From CAZIZT01 sp964544085 (GTDB lineage: Bacteria > Campylobacterota_A > Desulfurellia > Desulfurellales > Hippeaceae): 64,000 nt of DNA. The position numbers were made by a program, and so were the translations under genes. The notes beneath the pieces were generated by a model. That model saw nothing but the letters and a program-made list of their open reading frames with translations. It was not told where the DNA came from and searched no databases. Position 1 is the first letter of the stretch, and each line of letters starts with the position of its first letter. Where the stretch lies: assembly GCA_964544085.1 (NCBI GenBank), contig CAZIZT010000027.1, forward strand, positions 38,153 through 102,152, given 5' to 3'. Shown here in pieces: positions 43,303 through 52,010 of this stretch.

Positions 43303-43400
43303 TAATTCTCCGAGCTTTTAAACCTAAGGCTTCCTTTGATGGGAGCTATGGTTTTTAAGCCGATAGGGTGAGTGTGGAAACGCATTCGCCTCCCGTGCTT
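43303..43400 (+). promoter_or_regulatory. Moco (molybdenum/tungsten cofactor) riboswitch
   Basis: The leader of the ABC transporter operon carries the conserved Moco-motif blocks: CTCCGAGC at 43308-43315, the stem-loop AAACC...GCTTCC-TTTGAT-GGGAGC...GGTTT, and a ten-pair arm closed by a GAAA loop (GGTGAGTGTG / CGCATTCGCC) ending in CGCCTCCCG at 43387-43395. The class senses molybdenum or tungsten cofactor and normally sits before cofactor synthesis or molybdate uptake genes, which fits here. The overlap of its 3' side with the ribosome site (GGAAAGGAG) suggests control of translation. Which metal it follows is not settled. Confidence 0.8.
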
Positions 43401-43414
43401 GGAAAGGAGAAGTT

Positions 43415-44485
43415 GTGATTTCTCTTTCTATTCGTAAGCGGCTTGGCGCTTTTCAGCTTGATGCCTCCTTTGAGCTTTCCACCAATCGCTGTGTGATATT
43501 CGGACCTTCCGGTAGTGGAAAATCATCTCTACTAAAAATGATAGCTGGGTTTTTTGATCCGGATGAGGGCAGGATCATCATAAATGGCAAATGTTATTTC
43601 GATAGCAAACGGTCTATCTCCCTGGCTATTCAGAAACGTAATGTGGGTTATCTTCCTCAAGAGTATACGCTATTTCCGCATATGAAGGTCAGGCAGAATA
43701 TTGAGTATGGTTTAAAGAAGCGAAAGATACGGGAATTTCTGCCGGTTGAGGATCTGGTGAAGAGGTTTGGTATAGACGATTGTATGGACAGATACCCTTC
43801 AGAACTCTCAGGCGGACAGCGTCAGAGAGCTGCACTGGTAAGGGCTCTTGTTGTTAAACCCGATCTACTTCTGCTGGATGAGCCCTTCAGTGCCCTTGAT
43901 AAGCCGATAAGGGAGGAGTTGAGAACGCTGGTTGCCGACGTATCCGAAACATTCGATATACCGGTACTGTTTGTTACTCATGATCCGGATGAGGCGTTTG
44001 TATTTGCAGATCAGATGGTGATAATAAAAGACGGCATCGTGCTTGAATGCGATTATAAAGAGAGGGTCTTCAATGCGCCCCGTTTTGTTGAAACTGCACT
44101 CCTCTTCAATTTTTTCAATATCTGGCATGTCAAAGAGGCGACAAATGGATCTGTTAAGCTAAGGAATGGCTATGTGCTTAAAACCAATGCTGCTTCCTGC
44201 GATTATGTCTCAGTGAAACCGGAGAATGTAATGATACTTAGACCTGACGCAGATTTCAGGCAGAAGGAGAACGTGATAAGTGTTGTTGTGGAGAGACTAA
44301 CGTGGCATAACCGATATGTCTCTGTTTCGACCAGAACAGATGATGGTATGAAAATCAGAATCAATGTCCCTGAACATGTGATAGGCAAGATGCGTATAGA
44401 AGAGGGTGTAAGGCTGAGGGTGTCCCTGGATAGAGGCTCCTTAATCCCGCTTAAAGTGCACAGGAATGTGCATGTTAATTCGTGA
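43415..44485 (+). CDS. modC: Molybdate/tungstate ABC transporter ATPase
   Basis: A 356-residue ATPase starting at a GTG after AAAGGAGA. Motifs are the Walker A GPSGSGKSSLLKM, Q-loop LPQEYTLFPH, signature LSGGQRQRAALVRAL, Walker B LLLLDEPFSALD and switch His in VTHDPDEA. The C-terminal 100 residues form a TOBE/Mop-like oxyanion-sensing domain (SVVVERLTWHNRYVSV). It powers ModB. The gene order is ATPase, binding protein, permease, directly behind the riboswitch. Confidence 0.85.
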   Translation: MISLSIRKRLGAFQLDASFELSTNRCVIFGPSGSGKSSLLKMIAGFFDPDEGRIIINGKCYFDSKRSISLAIQKRNVGYLPQEYTLFPHMKVRQNIEYGLKKRKIREFLPVEDLVKRFGIDDCMDRYPSELSGGQRQRAALVRALVVKPDLLLLDEPFSALDKPIREELRTLVADVSETFDIPVLFVTHDPDEAFVFADQMVIIKDGIVLECDYKERVFNAPRFVETALLFNFFNIWHVKEATNGSVKLRNGYVLKTNAASCDYVSVKPENVMILRPDADFRQKENVISVVVERLTWHNRYVSVSTRTDDGMKIRINVPEHVIGKMRIEEGVRLRVSLDRGSLIPLKVHRNVHVNS

Positions 44486-44501
44486 TGTTCGGAGGTGCTC
44501 A

Positions 44502-45245
44502 GTGAAACGGTTATTATCTGCAGCTGTATTAGTATTCGGGTTTGTTTCCACGGTTTATGCCGCCAACATCTACTGGTTCTGTGCCGCTGCTATAAGGGTA
44601 CCATCGGAAAAGATTGTGCGTATGTTCAATGCCACACATAAGGATAAGGTGGTCTTTATATCAGGTGGCACTGGTCAGGTGCTTCAACAAATGATCATGG
44701 CAAAGAAAGGTGATATCTATACGCCGCTTGATCAGAAGTTCTTTGAGCTTGCAAAATCCAAAGGTCTTGTCCTGAAGGCGGTCAGATTTCTGAAGCTAAC
44801 GCCGGTTTTTGCCCTTGCCAGAGGATCAGAAAATAGGATAAAAAACTTCTCGGATCTTCTAAAGCCGGGCATCAGGATAGCCGCTGGCAACCCTAAAACG
44901 ATGGCGCTGGGAAAAACCTACGCCTACATACTTGCACATATGCCGAAGGATATGCGCAGGAAACTGAAAAGAAATGTTGTGGTTGAAGCCATCAATATCT
45001 CTCAGATAGTGAACTACTTAAAGCTTGGCAACGTTGATGCCGGCATTGTGTTCGATGCGGTTGCGAACATGAACCATTTCAGGTACGTTTCTATACCGGC
45101 TAAATACAACCAGGTAAAGAGTGGCTATATTGTTGAGATGAGTTTTCCATCCAGCAGACAGCTGAAGGATGAGCTGTTTAACTATATTCTTAAACATCTG
45201 GATGTATACAAAAAATACGGTTTTGTCGTGGTCAGACAAAAATGA
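44502..45245 (+). CDS. modA: Molybdate/tungstate-binding protein ModA/TupA-like
   Basis: A 247-residue periplasmic protein starting at the GTG at 44502 (GGAGGT at 44491-44496). A signal peptide ends in STVYAAN. The next segment WFCAAAIRVPSEKIVRMFN matches the A-x-S/A...P oxyanion-binding opening of ModA/WtpA, and GGTGQVLQQMIMAKKGDIYTP, IAAGNPKTMALGKTY and LGNVDAGIVFDAVAN complete it. It delivers the oxyanion to ModBC. It overlaps the permease gene by 4 bases. Confidence 0.82.
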   Translation: MKRLLSAAVLVFGFVSTVYAANIYWFCAAAIRVPSEKIVRMFNATHKDKVVFISGGTGQVLQQMIMAKKGDIYTPLDQKFFELAKSKGLVLKAVRFLKLTPVFALARGSENRIKNFSDLLKPGIRIAAGNPKTMALGKTYAYILAHMPKDMRRKLKRNVVVEAINISQIVNYLKLGNVDAGIVFDAVANMNHFRYVSIPAKYNQVKSGYIVEMSFPSSRQLKDELFNYILKHLDVYKKYGFVVVRQK

Positions 45246-46006
45246 AACTAACCAGGTTTTCTCTTGTCTTTGCAGTTGTTCTGGGTTTGTTCATACTTGT
45301 AGTGATCCTGTACGGATTTGAGTGCGTAAGCCCCAAGGAGATCATTTCGCTTGGTAGTGATAAAGAGTTTATCGCCTCGGTCGTTTTCGGTTTAAAAACC
45401 TCCCTGCTGGCTACGCTGTTCTCAGCCGTATTTGGCATTCCTACCGGGTTTTTCCTGGCAAGGAGTGCAAGCATGGCGGCTAAGGTCCTGGATGCCTTCT
45501 TTGATATTCCCATTATCATTCCGCCGCTTGTTGTTGGAGCCCTTCTTTTGAATTTTTTTAACGCGCCGTTTATCAAGCAGTTTTATTCCTTTATTTTCAC
45601 AACAGCAGGTGCTACCGTTGCTCAATTTTTTGTGGCATTCCCGTTTAGTGTCAAGGCGTCCAGGACCGCCTTTGAGCTTGTGCCACCTGTTTACGAAAGG
45701 ATAGCAATGACACTTGGTGCATCAAATCTTGCCTCTTTCTTTGACACCACGTTTAAGCTTGCCTTCAATGGTATACTCTCCGGGTTAATGCTGACGTGGT
45801 TGCGCAGTCTTGGTGAGTTTGGAGCTACCCTGATGGTTGGTGGTGGAATAGCCTACAAAACTGCAAATATTCCGATTAACATCTATCTTAAAATGACGGA
45901 GGGTGATTTCAATAAGGGACTTGCTGCAAGCATCGTCGTCGTGGTGCTCTCATTTATAAGCGTGGTCATAGTGAAGCTTCTTTTTAAGAAACCCCGCGCT
46001 TACTGA
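45242..46006 (+). CDS. modB: Molybdate/tungstate ABC transporter permease
   Basis: A 254-residue inner-membrane permease with about six helices. The coupling loop reads FKLAFNGILSGLMLTWLRSLGEFGATLMVGG, the EAA motif of ModB/WtpB. The middle has FDIPIIIPPLVVGALLL. It completes the transporter with the two genes upstream and ends the operon. An 85-base gap follows. Confidence 0.88.
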   Translation: MKLTRFSLVFAVVLGLFILVVILYGFECVSPKEIISLGSDKEFIASVVFGLKTSLLATLFSAVFGIPTGFFLARSASMAAKVLDAFFDIPIIIPPLVVGALLLNFFNAPFIKQFYSFIFTTAGATVAQFFVAFPFSVKASRTAFELVPPVYERIAMTLGASNLASFFDTTFKLAFNGILSGLMLTWLRSLGEFGATLMVGGGIAYKTANIPINIYLKMTEGDFNKGLAASIVVVVLSFISVVIVKLLFKKPRAY

Positions 46007-46091
46007 TCCTCCTTACTCTTTCCAAAACAAGCCAAGCTCATTGACAATATTTGCTAATTTATTTAGAATTTCCAGACCATTGGAGGTGTGT

Positions 46092-46958
46092 TTGAAGAAG
46101 ACTATAACGATTCTCCTTGTAATGGGTCTGTTATACGGTTGCTCAAACGCTTCCAAGGAGGAGATAAAATACTTAAAAACCCGTATCGATACGCTGCAGG
46201 TGCTTATAAACCAGAACACAAGCAACATCAAAAACAACACGCAACGCATAAACTCCTTGGACGAAAGGCTTCTTCTGATAGAGAAAAGGTTACAGCAGGA
46301 GCGAAAGAGGCAGAGCCTGTTAATCGATAAAATACCGCCCATTACGGAGATAGTTGGTGATAATGCCTCCGACAATAATTCAGGTGTGGCTTCAAGGGCT
46401 ATGCCCAAAGAAGCCAAACACGGTACCAGTGTGGTTTCTTTAAGACCCATTGCGTCGGGCAAAAAGAGCGGTGCTCCTTCTGCAGAGAAGGTTACACAAA
46501 AAGTCCATGTAAAAGTTGCAGAATCGAATTCTTCAAAAACTGCACCCACAAAACAGGAGAGGTGTAACAGTAGTGAGGACTTCAAGGTGTTTTACAAAAA
46601 GGCTCTAAAGAGATTTATGGCGACTGATTATCCATCTGCAGCACGAATGTTTGAAGAGTTTCTGCGCTGTTATAAGGAAAACAGCCTTACCGATAATGCA
46701 ATTTACTGGCTTGCCCTGTCAAATCTGCGAATGGGTAAGCAGAAAAGGGCAATTGAACTGTTTAAGAGATTGATTAGGGAGTATCCCTACGGAGCCACAA
46801 CCATGGGTGGCAAAACGGATGCGGCATTGTTTGAGCTAATCAGGATTTATAGGGATGATGTTTCCTTGAGAAAAAGGTACATGGATATTCTGCTTAAGCG
46901 TTTTCCGGGTAGCGTTTATGCCAAGCGCGTTAAAAAGATGTTTTCCGGGAGGAGTTGA
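46092..46958 (+). CDS. CpoB/YbgF-like lipoprotein with coiled coil and TPR
   Basis: A 288-residue envelope protein. The start is the TTG at 46092 after GGAGG; GTG at 46086 overlaps that ribosome site and cannot be used well. The signal has a lipobox (VMGLLYGCS). Residues about 20-75 form a coiled coil (EEIKYLKTRIDTLQVLINQN...), followed by a low-complexity linker. About 120 residues of TPR repeats follow (FYKKALKRFMATDYPSAARMFEEFL; NAIYWLALSNLRMGKQKRAIELFKRLI). This is the order seen in CpoB, which couples peptidoglycan synthesis to the Tol-Pal system. The tol-pal genes are not in the window. Confidence 0.72.
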   Translation: MKKTITILLVMGLLYGCSNASKEEIKYLKTRIDTLQVLINQNTSNIKNNTQRINSLDERLLLIEKRLQQERKRQSLLIDKIPPITEIVGDNASDNNSGVASRAMPKEAKHGTSVVSLRPIASGKKSGAPSAEKVTQKVHVKVAESNSSKTAPTKQERCNSSEDFKVFYKKALKRFMATDYPSAARMFEEFLRCYKENSLTDNAIYWLALSNLRMGKQKRAIELFKRLIREYPYGATTMGGKTDAALFELIRIYRDDVSLRKRYMDILLKRFPGSVYAKRVKKMFSGRS

Positions 46959-47998
46959 TGAGAAAAATCGCGTTGCCAATAGTGGTTCTTTTATTGTTGA
47001 CGGTTAATGCAATGGCTGCAAGCAATCTCCATATTGTACAGCCTGGCGATACACTGTGGTCACTGTCCAGGTCCCATTACAAAAACCCGTTTTTGTGGGG
47101 CAAAATCTGGATGAACAACACATACTTGAACGATCCGAATCTGATATTCCCCGGCGAGCTTATTCGTTACACAAAGCATGGAATTGTTCTCTACTCTGGC
47201 TCTAAAAGGAAAGGAAGGGTATCCCTGAGCGGGTTGATGCACTTTGTTTTGTACGACTCGTTTGTCTTTTATGATGGAAAGTACTACTACTCCGATTGTG
47301 GCAACGGTTTTTGTATCTGGAAGCCAAAAAATTTCAGGCTTGGACATGTACGTTTCGATCTTTACAACGAGCTTGAGGCAAGGCCGCACACGAAGGTTTT
47401 TGTCTATACGCAAAGGGATGTTGGTGTAAGGTATTTTTACGTATACAGGCAGATCAAGGATTACTGGTACAATAAGGTGTGTAGCTCTTTGAGTCTGTTT
47501 GTTCCCATAGGTTTGATTAGGGTTACAAAAAAGGTTAAACCTGGCATATATGAGGGTGTTATCGAGAAAGCTTATGCTGAGATATCCGGAGATGATATTG
47601 TCAACACAGTCTATCCTTTCAAAGCTGTGCCAAAGCATCCAAAACAGACCAAGTTAAACAACCTGCCTGTTGAATTAATCGGCATTTACGATTACAGTCT
47701 GACGCCCCATACTGGCTATTATCTGTTTTTGAAGGTGCCCTCTGCCAGCTATAAGTGGATGAAGAAGGAGTCGGGAAAGGGTTATCACATGGTTAAGTAT
47801 CCCCCTCCCTTGCTGAGGGATATAGTGGGCAGGAGTGTTACTCTTGAACGCGTAAACCCAAATCTCCCGGTGAATACAGCTATCGGCACCGGTGTTGTTG
47901 TTAGCCAGTATGAGAATTATCTTGTTCTGTATTTCAACACATATAACAGCGATTTAAAAGAGATTCCTGATAAAACACAACACTATGTTTTGAGGTAG
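46958..47998 (+). CDS. LysM-domain exported protein
   Basis: A 346-residue protein starting at the ATG at 46958, which overlaps the previous stop (TGATG). A signal peptide ends in AMAAS. A LysM module follows at once (HIVQPGDTLWSLSRSHYKNPFLWGKIW...LIFPGELIRY), which binds peptidoglycan. The rest, about 270 residues, is of a kind found in LysM proteins of several bacteria, with no catalytic motif seen. It may act as an envelope scaffold. It precedes cysS by 6 bases. Confidence 0.8.
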   Translation: MRKIALPIVVLLLLTVNAMAASNLHIVQPGDTLWSLSRSHYKNPFLWGKIWMNNTYLNDPNLIFPGELIRYTKHGIVLYSGSKRKGRVSLSGLMHFVLYDSFVFYDGKYYYSDCGNGFCIWKPKNFRLGHVRFDLYNELEARPHTKVFVYTQRDVGVRYFYVYRQIKDYWYNKVCSSLSLFVPIGLIRVTKKVKPGIYEGVIEKAYAEISGDDIVNTVYPFKAVPKHPKQTKLNNLPVELIGIYDYSLTPHTGYYLFLKVPSASYKWMKKESGKGYHMVKYPPPLLRDIVGRSVTLERVNPNLPVNTAIGTGVVVSQYENYLVLYFNTYNSDLKEIPDKTQHYVLR

Positions 47999-48004
47999 GT
48001 GGAC

Positions 48005-49432
48005 ATGCTAAGGGTGTTTGATACTGCCAGAGGAAAACAGGTGGAGTTTATTCCAATCAAAAATGATAGTGTTGGCATGTACGTGTGCGGGGTTACCGTA
48101 TATGACTACTGCCATGTGGGCCATGCAAGGAGTGCAGTGAGTTTTGATGTGATTTACCGCTATCTGGAGTATAAGGGATATAAGGTTACGTTTGTTAAGA
48201 ACTTTACGGATGTTGACGATAAAATCATTAACCGTGCAAACCAGGAAGGTGTTTCCTCCTCACAGATAGCTGAGCGTTATATCGAGGAGTATTATCGTGA
48301 CATGGAAGCTATCGGTATAAAGAGACCCACATACGAGCCGAAGGCAACGGAACATATAGATGAGATTATCAAGCTTATTGAGCGACTGATAGAGAAGGGT
48401 TATGCCTATGTGGTTGATGGTGACGTTTATTACCGCGTAGAGAGGTTTAAGGATTACGGCAAGCTGTCCCATAAAAATATAGAGGAACTCCTTAGTGGGG
48501 CGCGGGTTGAGGTAAACGAAAAAAAGGAGAGCCCCCTCGATTTCGCATTGTGGAAACGCTCCAAAGACAACGAGCCTGCATGGGATTCACCGTGGGGTAA
48601 AGGACGGCCCGGGTGGCACATTGAGTGTTCCGCGATGAGTATGAAGTACCTTGGTGAAACCTTTGATATACACGGTGGCGGAGAGGACCTGATCTTTCCG
48701 CACCATGAAAATGAGATTGCTCAGAGTGAAGCTGCAACGGGCAAACGATTTGTAAATTACTGGTTGCATAACGCCTTTGTTAGAATAAATAAGGAAAAGA
48801 TGAGCAAGTCTCTTGGTAATTTCTTTACCATTCGTGATATACTTAAAGAGTTTAGAGGCGACGTATTAAGGTATTTCCTTTTGCTTACGCATTACAGGAG
48901 TCCCATAGAGTTCTCTTTTGAGGGCTTAAAAAGCGCTCGCGAAGCTTTGGATAGGTATTACAACTTTGTAAAGCGTCTTGAGGATACAGCTTTTGATGCA
49001 AATGGCATGAAGGACAATCTGCTGGGTGAGGAACTTGATGGGATGATCGACCGCTTTGAGAGTGCAATGGACGATGATTTTAACACGCCAAAAGCAATAG
49101 GAGAGATTTTCAAAACCATAAGGGAGTTTAATGCTTACCTCGATAAGTGTGAGAAGGAAAACAAAAGACCACTTGATGCTTATAGGGATAGCTTCCTTGG
49201 AGCAATCAAGAAAATTAACAGTGTGCTTGGCGTATTCGAAAGTGACTCCTCGGTCTGGTACAGGGCTGATGGTGTGGATGTAGCATACATCGAGGAGAAG
49301 ATTCGCCAGCGTGCTGAAGCCAGAAAAAGGAAGGATTTCAAAACCGCAGACGCCATTAGAGATGAGCTGAAACGAATGGGTGTTGTACTTGAAGATACCA
49401 GGGATGGGACCAAATGGAAGATAGAAAGCTAA
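48005..49432 (+). CDS. cysS: Cysteinyl-tRNA synthetase
   Basis: A 475-residue class I synthetase. It shows the zinc Cys and HIGH-type motif in CGVTVYDYCHVGHARS (residues 28-43), ECSAMSMKYLG and GGEDLIFPHHENEIAQSEA for the zinc site, and the KMSKS loop in KEKMSKSLGNFFTIRD. The start is the ATG at 48005, two codons inside a GTG-started frame that overlaps its ribosome site (GAGGTAGG). The C-terminus overlaps the sigma factor gene by 19 bases. Confidence 0.96.
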   Translation: MLRVFDTARGKQVEFIPIKNDSVGMYVCGVTVYDYCHVGHARSAVSFDVIYRYLEYKGYKVTFVKNFTDVDDKIINRANQEGVSSSQIAERYIEEYYRDMEAIGIKRPTYEPKATEHIDEIIKLIERLIEKGYAYVVDGDVYYRVERFKDYGKLSHKNIEELLSGARVEVNEKKESPLDFALWKRSKDNEPAWDSPWGKGRPGWHIECSAMSMKYLGETFDIHGGGEDLIFPHHENEIAQSEAATGKRFVNYWLHNAFVRINKEKMSKSLGNFFTIRDILKEFRGDVLRYFLLLTHYRSPIEFSFEGLKSAREALDRYYNFVKRLEDTAFDANGMKDNLLGEELDGMIDRFESAMDDDFNTPKAIGEIFKTIREFNAYLDKCEKENKRPLDAYRDSFLGAIKKINSVLGVFESDSSVWYRADGVDVAYIEEKIRQRAEARKRKDFKTADAIRDELKRMGVVLEDTRDGTKWKIES

Positions 49433-50292
49433 AAAAGAATCAGGATAGCAGTAACGATATAAGCGTGGATACAGTGCCAAACGATGAGACATCGGATGCG
49501 CTTACGCTCTATTTGAAAGAGATAAGCAAGATACCTGTTCTATCACCCGAAGAGGAAAAGGAGCTAAGCAGGCGAATCAGGCAGGGTGACAGGGAGGCAC
49601 TGAAAAAACTGGTTAAACACAATCTGAGATTCGTCGTTAGCATAGCCAAAAAATACAGAAACTTCGGTGTGCCTTTTCTGGACCTGATAAATGAGGGAAA
49701 CCTTGGACTGATCAAGGCTGCAAAAAAGTTCGATCCGGATAAGGATATTAAGTTTATCTCTTACGCATCATGGTGGGTAAAGCAGTCGATAATTAAGTTT
49801 CTAACCGAGCAGAGCACTCCGATAAAGATACCAATCAAAGCGAAAACGAGAAACAGAAAGATAGATGAGATAATCAGCCGTTTTAAAAAGGAGCTGAATC
49901 AGGATCCGAACAAGGAAGAGATAATGGAGGAAAGCGGCTTAAGCGAGAAGGAGCTAAAAAACGCAGAGCTCGCTAAGCTGACTTTTGACTCACTCGATCA
50001 GTTCGTAAATGACGATAAGGATGCAACGCTTTTGGATCTTATCAGTTCTGATGAGCCTTCCCTTGAGGAGAAGCACATACAGGAGTCGTTGATCGAAGAT
50101 ATCAATAAGTACCTATCTACGCTGCCTGAGCGTGAACAGGACATTATCCGCTTAAGATACGGTCTGTATGATGGTAAACCTCGTACATTGAGAGAGATTG
50201 GAAACAAGTACAATATCAGCAAGGAACGTGTCAGGCAGCTTGAAAACAGCATCATGGAAAAGCTCAGAAAGAAATTCAAGGGGTACAAATGA
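49414..50292 (+). CDS. RpoD-related group-2 sigma-70 factor
   Basis: A 292-residue sigma factor. After a 25-residue polar start come region 1.2 (LTLYLKEISKIPVLSPEEEKELS), region 2 (VKHNLRFVVSIAKKYRNFGVPFLDLINEGNLGLIKAAKKFDP...FISYASWWVKQSI), region 3, and region 4 (LPEREQDIIRLRYGLYDGKPRTLREIG...SKERVRQLENS). It lacks the long region 1.1 and non-conserved insert of the primary sigma factor, so it is a group-2 (RpoS-like) or alternative factor. It overlaps cysS by 19 bases and the J-domain gene by 4. Confidence 0.88.
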   Translation: MEDRKLKKNQDSSNDISVDTVPNDETSDALTLYLKEISKIPVLSPEEEKELSRRIRQGDREALKKLVKHNLRFVVSIAKKYRNFGVPFLDLINEGNLGLIKAAKKFDPDKDIKFISYASWWVKQSIIKFLTEQSTPIKIPIKAKTRNRKIDEIISRFKKELNQDPNKEEIMEESGLSEKELKNAELAKLTFDSLDQFVNDDKDATLLDLISSDEPSLEEKHIQESLIEDINKYLSTLPEREQDIIRLRYGLYDGKPRTLREIGNKYNISKERVRQLENSIMEKLRKKFKGYK

Positions 50293-50909
50293 ACCCATAC
50301 GAAGTGCTTGGCGTAAGGAAGGATGCCACGCTCGAAGAGGTGGCGCACGCCTTCAGGGAGCTTGCCAGAAGGTATCATCCTGATATTGCAACAGATGAGA
50401 GTGATAGAAGGTTGCGTCGTGAGCGTTTTGTACAGATTTCTCAAGCCTACAACCAGATTAAATCTCAACTAACAGGACAGAAAAACGCGCAGAATGAAAG
50501 TGATGAATCAGACGATAAGGATCGTCTCAAATGGATTATGGAAAGAGCCAGTGCATTTTTTGCCTCTAATAACCTTGATGCGGTCATTGCTCTCCTTAAG
50601 CCCCTAAAAGACAAGCTATCGGAGAAGGGCTGGATGCTGCTTGGGGAAAGCTACCTGAAAAAGAAGCGTTTCCACGAAGCATTGAGGTGTTTCAAAAAGG
50701 CTTCTGACATGAATCAGTGGAATATAGAAGCCATGATAGGCATAGCTCATGTTTACGAAAAGGTTGGCCTTATAAGCTCAGCTATTAAGGTTTATGAGGA
50801 TATTTTAAAGCTTGACAGCACAAATAGTATAGCCTTGAAGAAGCTCTCCGCCTTAAAAGGTAAGCAGAAGTTTTCACTGGGCACTCTTTTTAAAAAGGTT
50901 GAGGTTTGA
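50289..50909 (+). CDS. J-domain protein with C-terminal TPR
   Basis: A 206-residue protein. Residues 1-62 are a J domain with the HPD triad (ARRYHPDIATD) that stimulates a DnaK ATPase. From about residue 95 come TPR-like repeats (LLGESYLKKKRFHEALRCFKKASDMN; IGIAHVYEKVGLISSAIKVYEDIL). No zinc or G/F region exists, so it is a J-only specialist rather than DnaJ itself. Its stop overlaps the start of the DUF2062 gene. Confidence 0.85.
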   Translation: MNPYEVLGVRKDATLEEVAHAFRELARRYHPDIATDESDRRLRRERFVQISQAYNQIKSQLTGQKNAQNESDESDDKDRLKWIMERASAFFASNNLDAVIALLKPLKDKLSEKGWMLLGESYLKKKRFHEALRCFKKASDMNQWNIEAMIGIAHVYEKVGLISSAIKVYEDILKLDSTNSIALKKLSALKGKQKFSLGTLFKKVEV

Positions 50910-51364
50910 AGTTAGGGATCGAATCTTATAGACGCATCCTTAAAACACTAATACGCCTGGACGATAGTGCTCACAAAATAGCTCTCTCGTTTGCCGTTGG
51001 TGTTTACATTGCAGTCTCTCCCTTTTTTGGTATACATACAATACTGGCTATAGTGGTTTCACTTATCTTTCGTCTCAACAAGATCTCCACTATTGCAGGT
51101 TCATGGGTCAACATGCCCTGGAGCGCACCGTTTGTCTATTACTTCGAGTACAAGCTGGGCTGCCTTATTACAGGTGTCCATGCCAGGTTTCATCTGAAAC
51201 CATTCACGCTTGAACACTACTTAGAAAGTGGTAGGAATGCGTTTTGGTCAATTTTTATTGGTAGTGTGATAACCGGAGTTGTACTGAGTATTGTTTTTTA
51301 CTTCATAGTGAGGTATCTAATAGAACTCTACAGAAGGAGGAAATATGTTTCCACTAAAGGATGA
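50906..51364 (+). CDS. DUF2062 membrane protein
   Basis: A 152-residue protein with a TTG start that overlaps the upstream stop. The pattern SFAVGVYIAVSPFFGIHTILAIVVSLIFRLNK and AGSWVNMPWSAPFVYYFEYKLG is that of DUF2062. Three to four helices are present. Function is unknown; family members often sit near J-domain or envelope genes. The 3' end overlaps the rhomboid gene by 20 bases. Confidence 0.82.
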   Translation: MKLGIESYRRILKTLIRLDDSAHKIALSFAVGVYIAVSPFFGIHTILAIVVSLIFRLNKISTIAGSWVNMPWSAPFVYYFEYKLGCLITGVHARFHLKPFTLEHYLESGRNAFWSIFIGSVITGVVLSIVFYFIVRYLIELYRRRKYVSTKG

Positions 51365-52007
51365 TGTGCCTTCATATAGGCAACCTGTAGTGAATATTTT
51401 GCTGATTGTTGTTAATATCATTGTCTTTATTTATGAGCTTAAAGTGCCCAATATCAACGCGTTTCTATACAACCACGCATTTATACCGGCGATGCTTTTT
51501 GAATACCACGATTTTTTCCGTTCCTTTGTCAGAATGTTTGAGTCCATGTTTATGCACGGTGGTTTTTTGCATATTCTTGGTAATATGTGGTTTCTATGGA
51601 TTTTCGGTGATAATGTGGAAGATAGGATGGGTCATGTTAACTATCTGCTCTTCTATCTTGCAGGTGGTATTGTAGCGACCCTGGCTCAAGGCGTAGCAAA
51701 CCCCTCATCCACCATACCCATGATAGGTGCAAGCGGTGCAATTTCTGCAGTAGTAGGTGCTTATTTTGTTATGTTTCCGCAGGCAAAGATCCTATCTTTG
51801 GTGCCCATATTCTTTTTTATCACATTTTTGTGGATCCCGGCGTGGCTATTTATTGTTTTCTGGTTTTTCATTCAGTATTTCAACGGTATGCTTGCGATAG
51901 CTGCTCATTTCTCTGGTGGCGTTGCATGGTTTGCACATATCGGTGGTTTTCTGTTCGGATATCTTTTTGTGAAGTATGTATTCAATAGAAATAGGCTATA
52001 CTTCTAA
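51345..52007 (+). CDS. Rhomboid-family intramembrane serine protease
   Basis: A 220-residue membrane protein with about six helices. The catalytic Ser lies in MIGASGAISAVVGAYF and the catalytic His in AWFAHIGGFLFGY. The helix-2 motif MFMHGGFLHILGNMWFLWIFGDNVED is typical. It cleaves membrane-anchored substrates within the bilayer. AAGGAGGA precedes its ATG. It probably shares a transcript with the sigma factor, J-domain and DUF2062 genes. Confidence 0.92.
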   Translation: MFPLKDDVPSYRQPVVNILLIVVNIIVFIYELKVPNINAFLYNHAFIPAMLFEYHDFFRSFVRMFESMFMHGGFLHILGNMWFLWIFGDNVEDRMGHVNYLLFYLAGGIVATLAQGVANPSSTIPMIGASGAISAVVGAYFVMFPQAKILSLVPIFFFITFLWIPAWLFIVFWFFIQYFNGMLAIAAHFSGGVAWFAHIGGFLFGYLFVKYVFNRNRLYF

Positions 52008-52010
52008 GAA

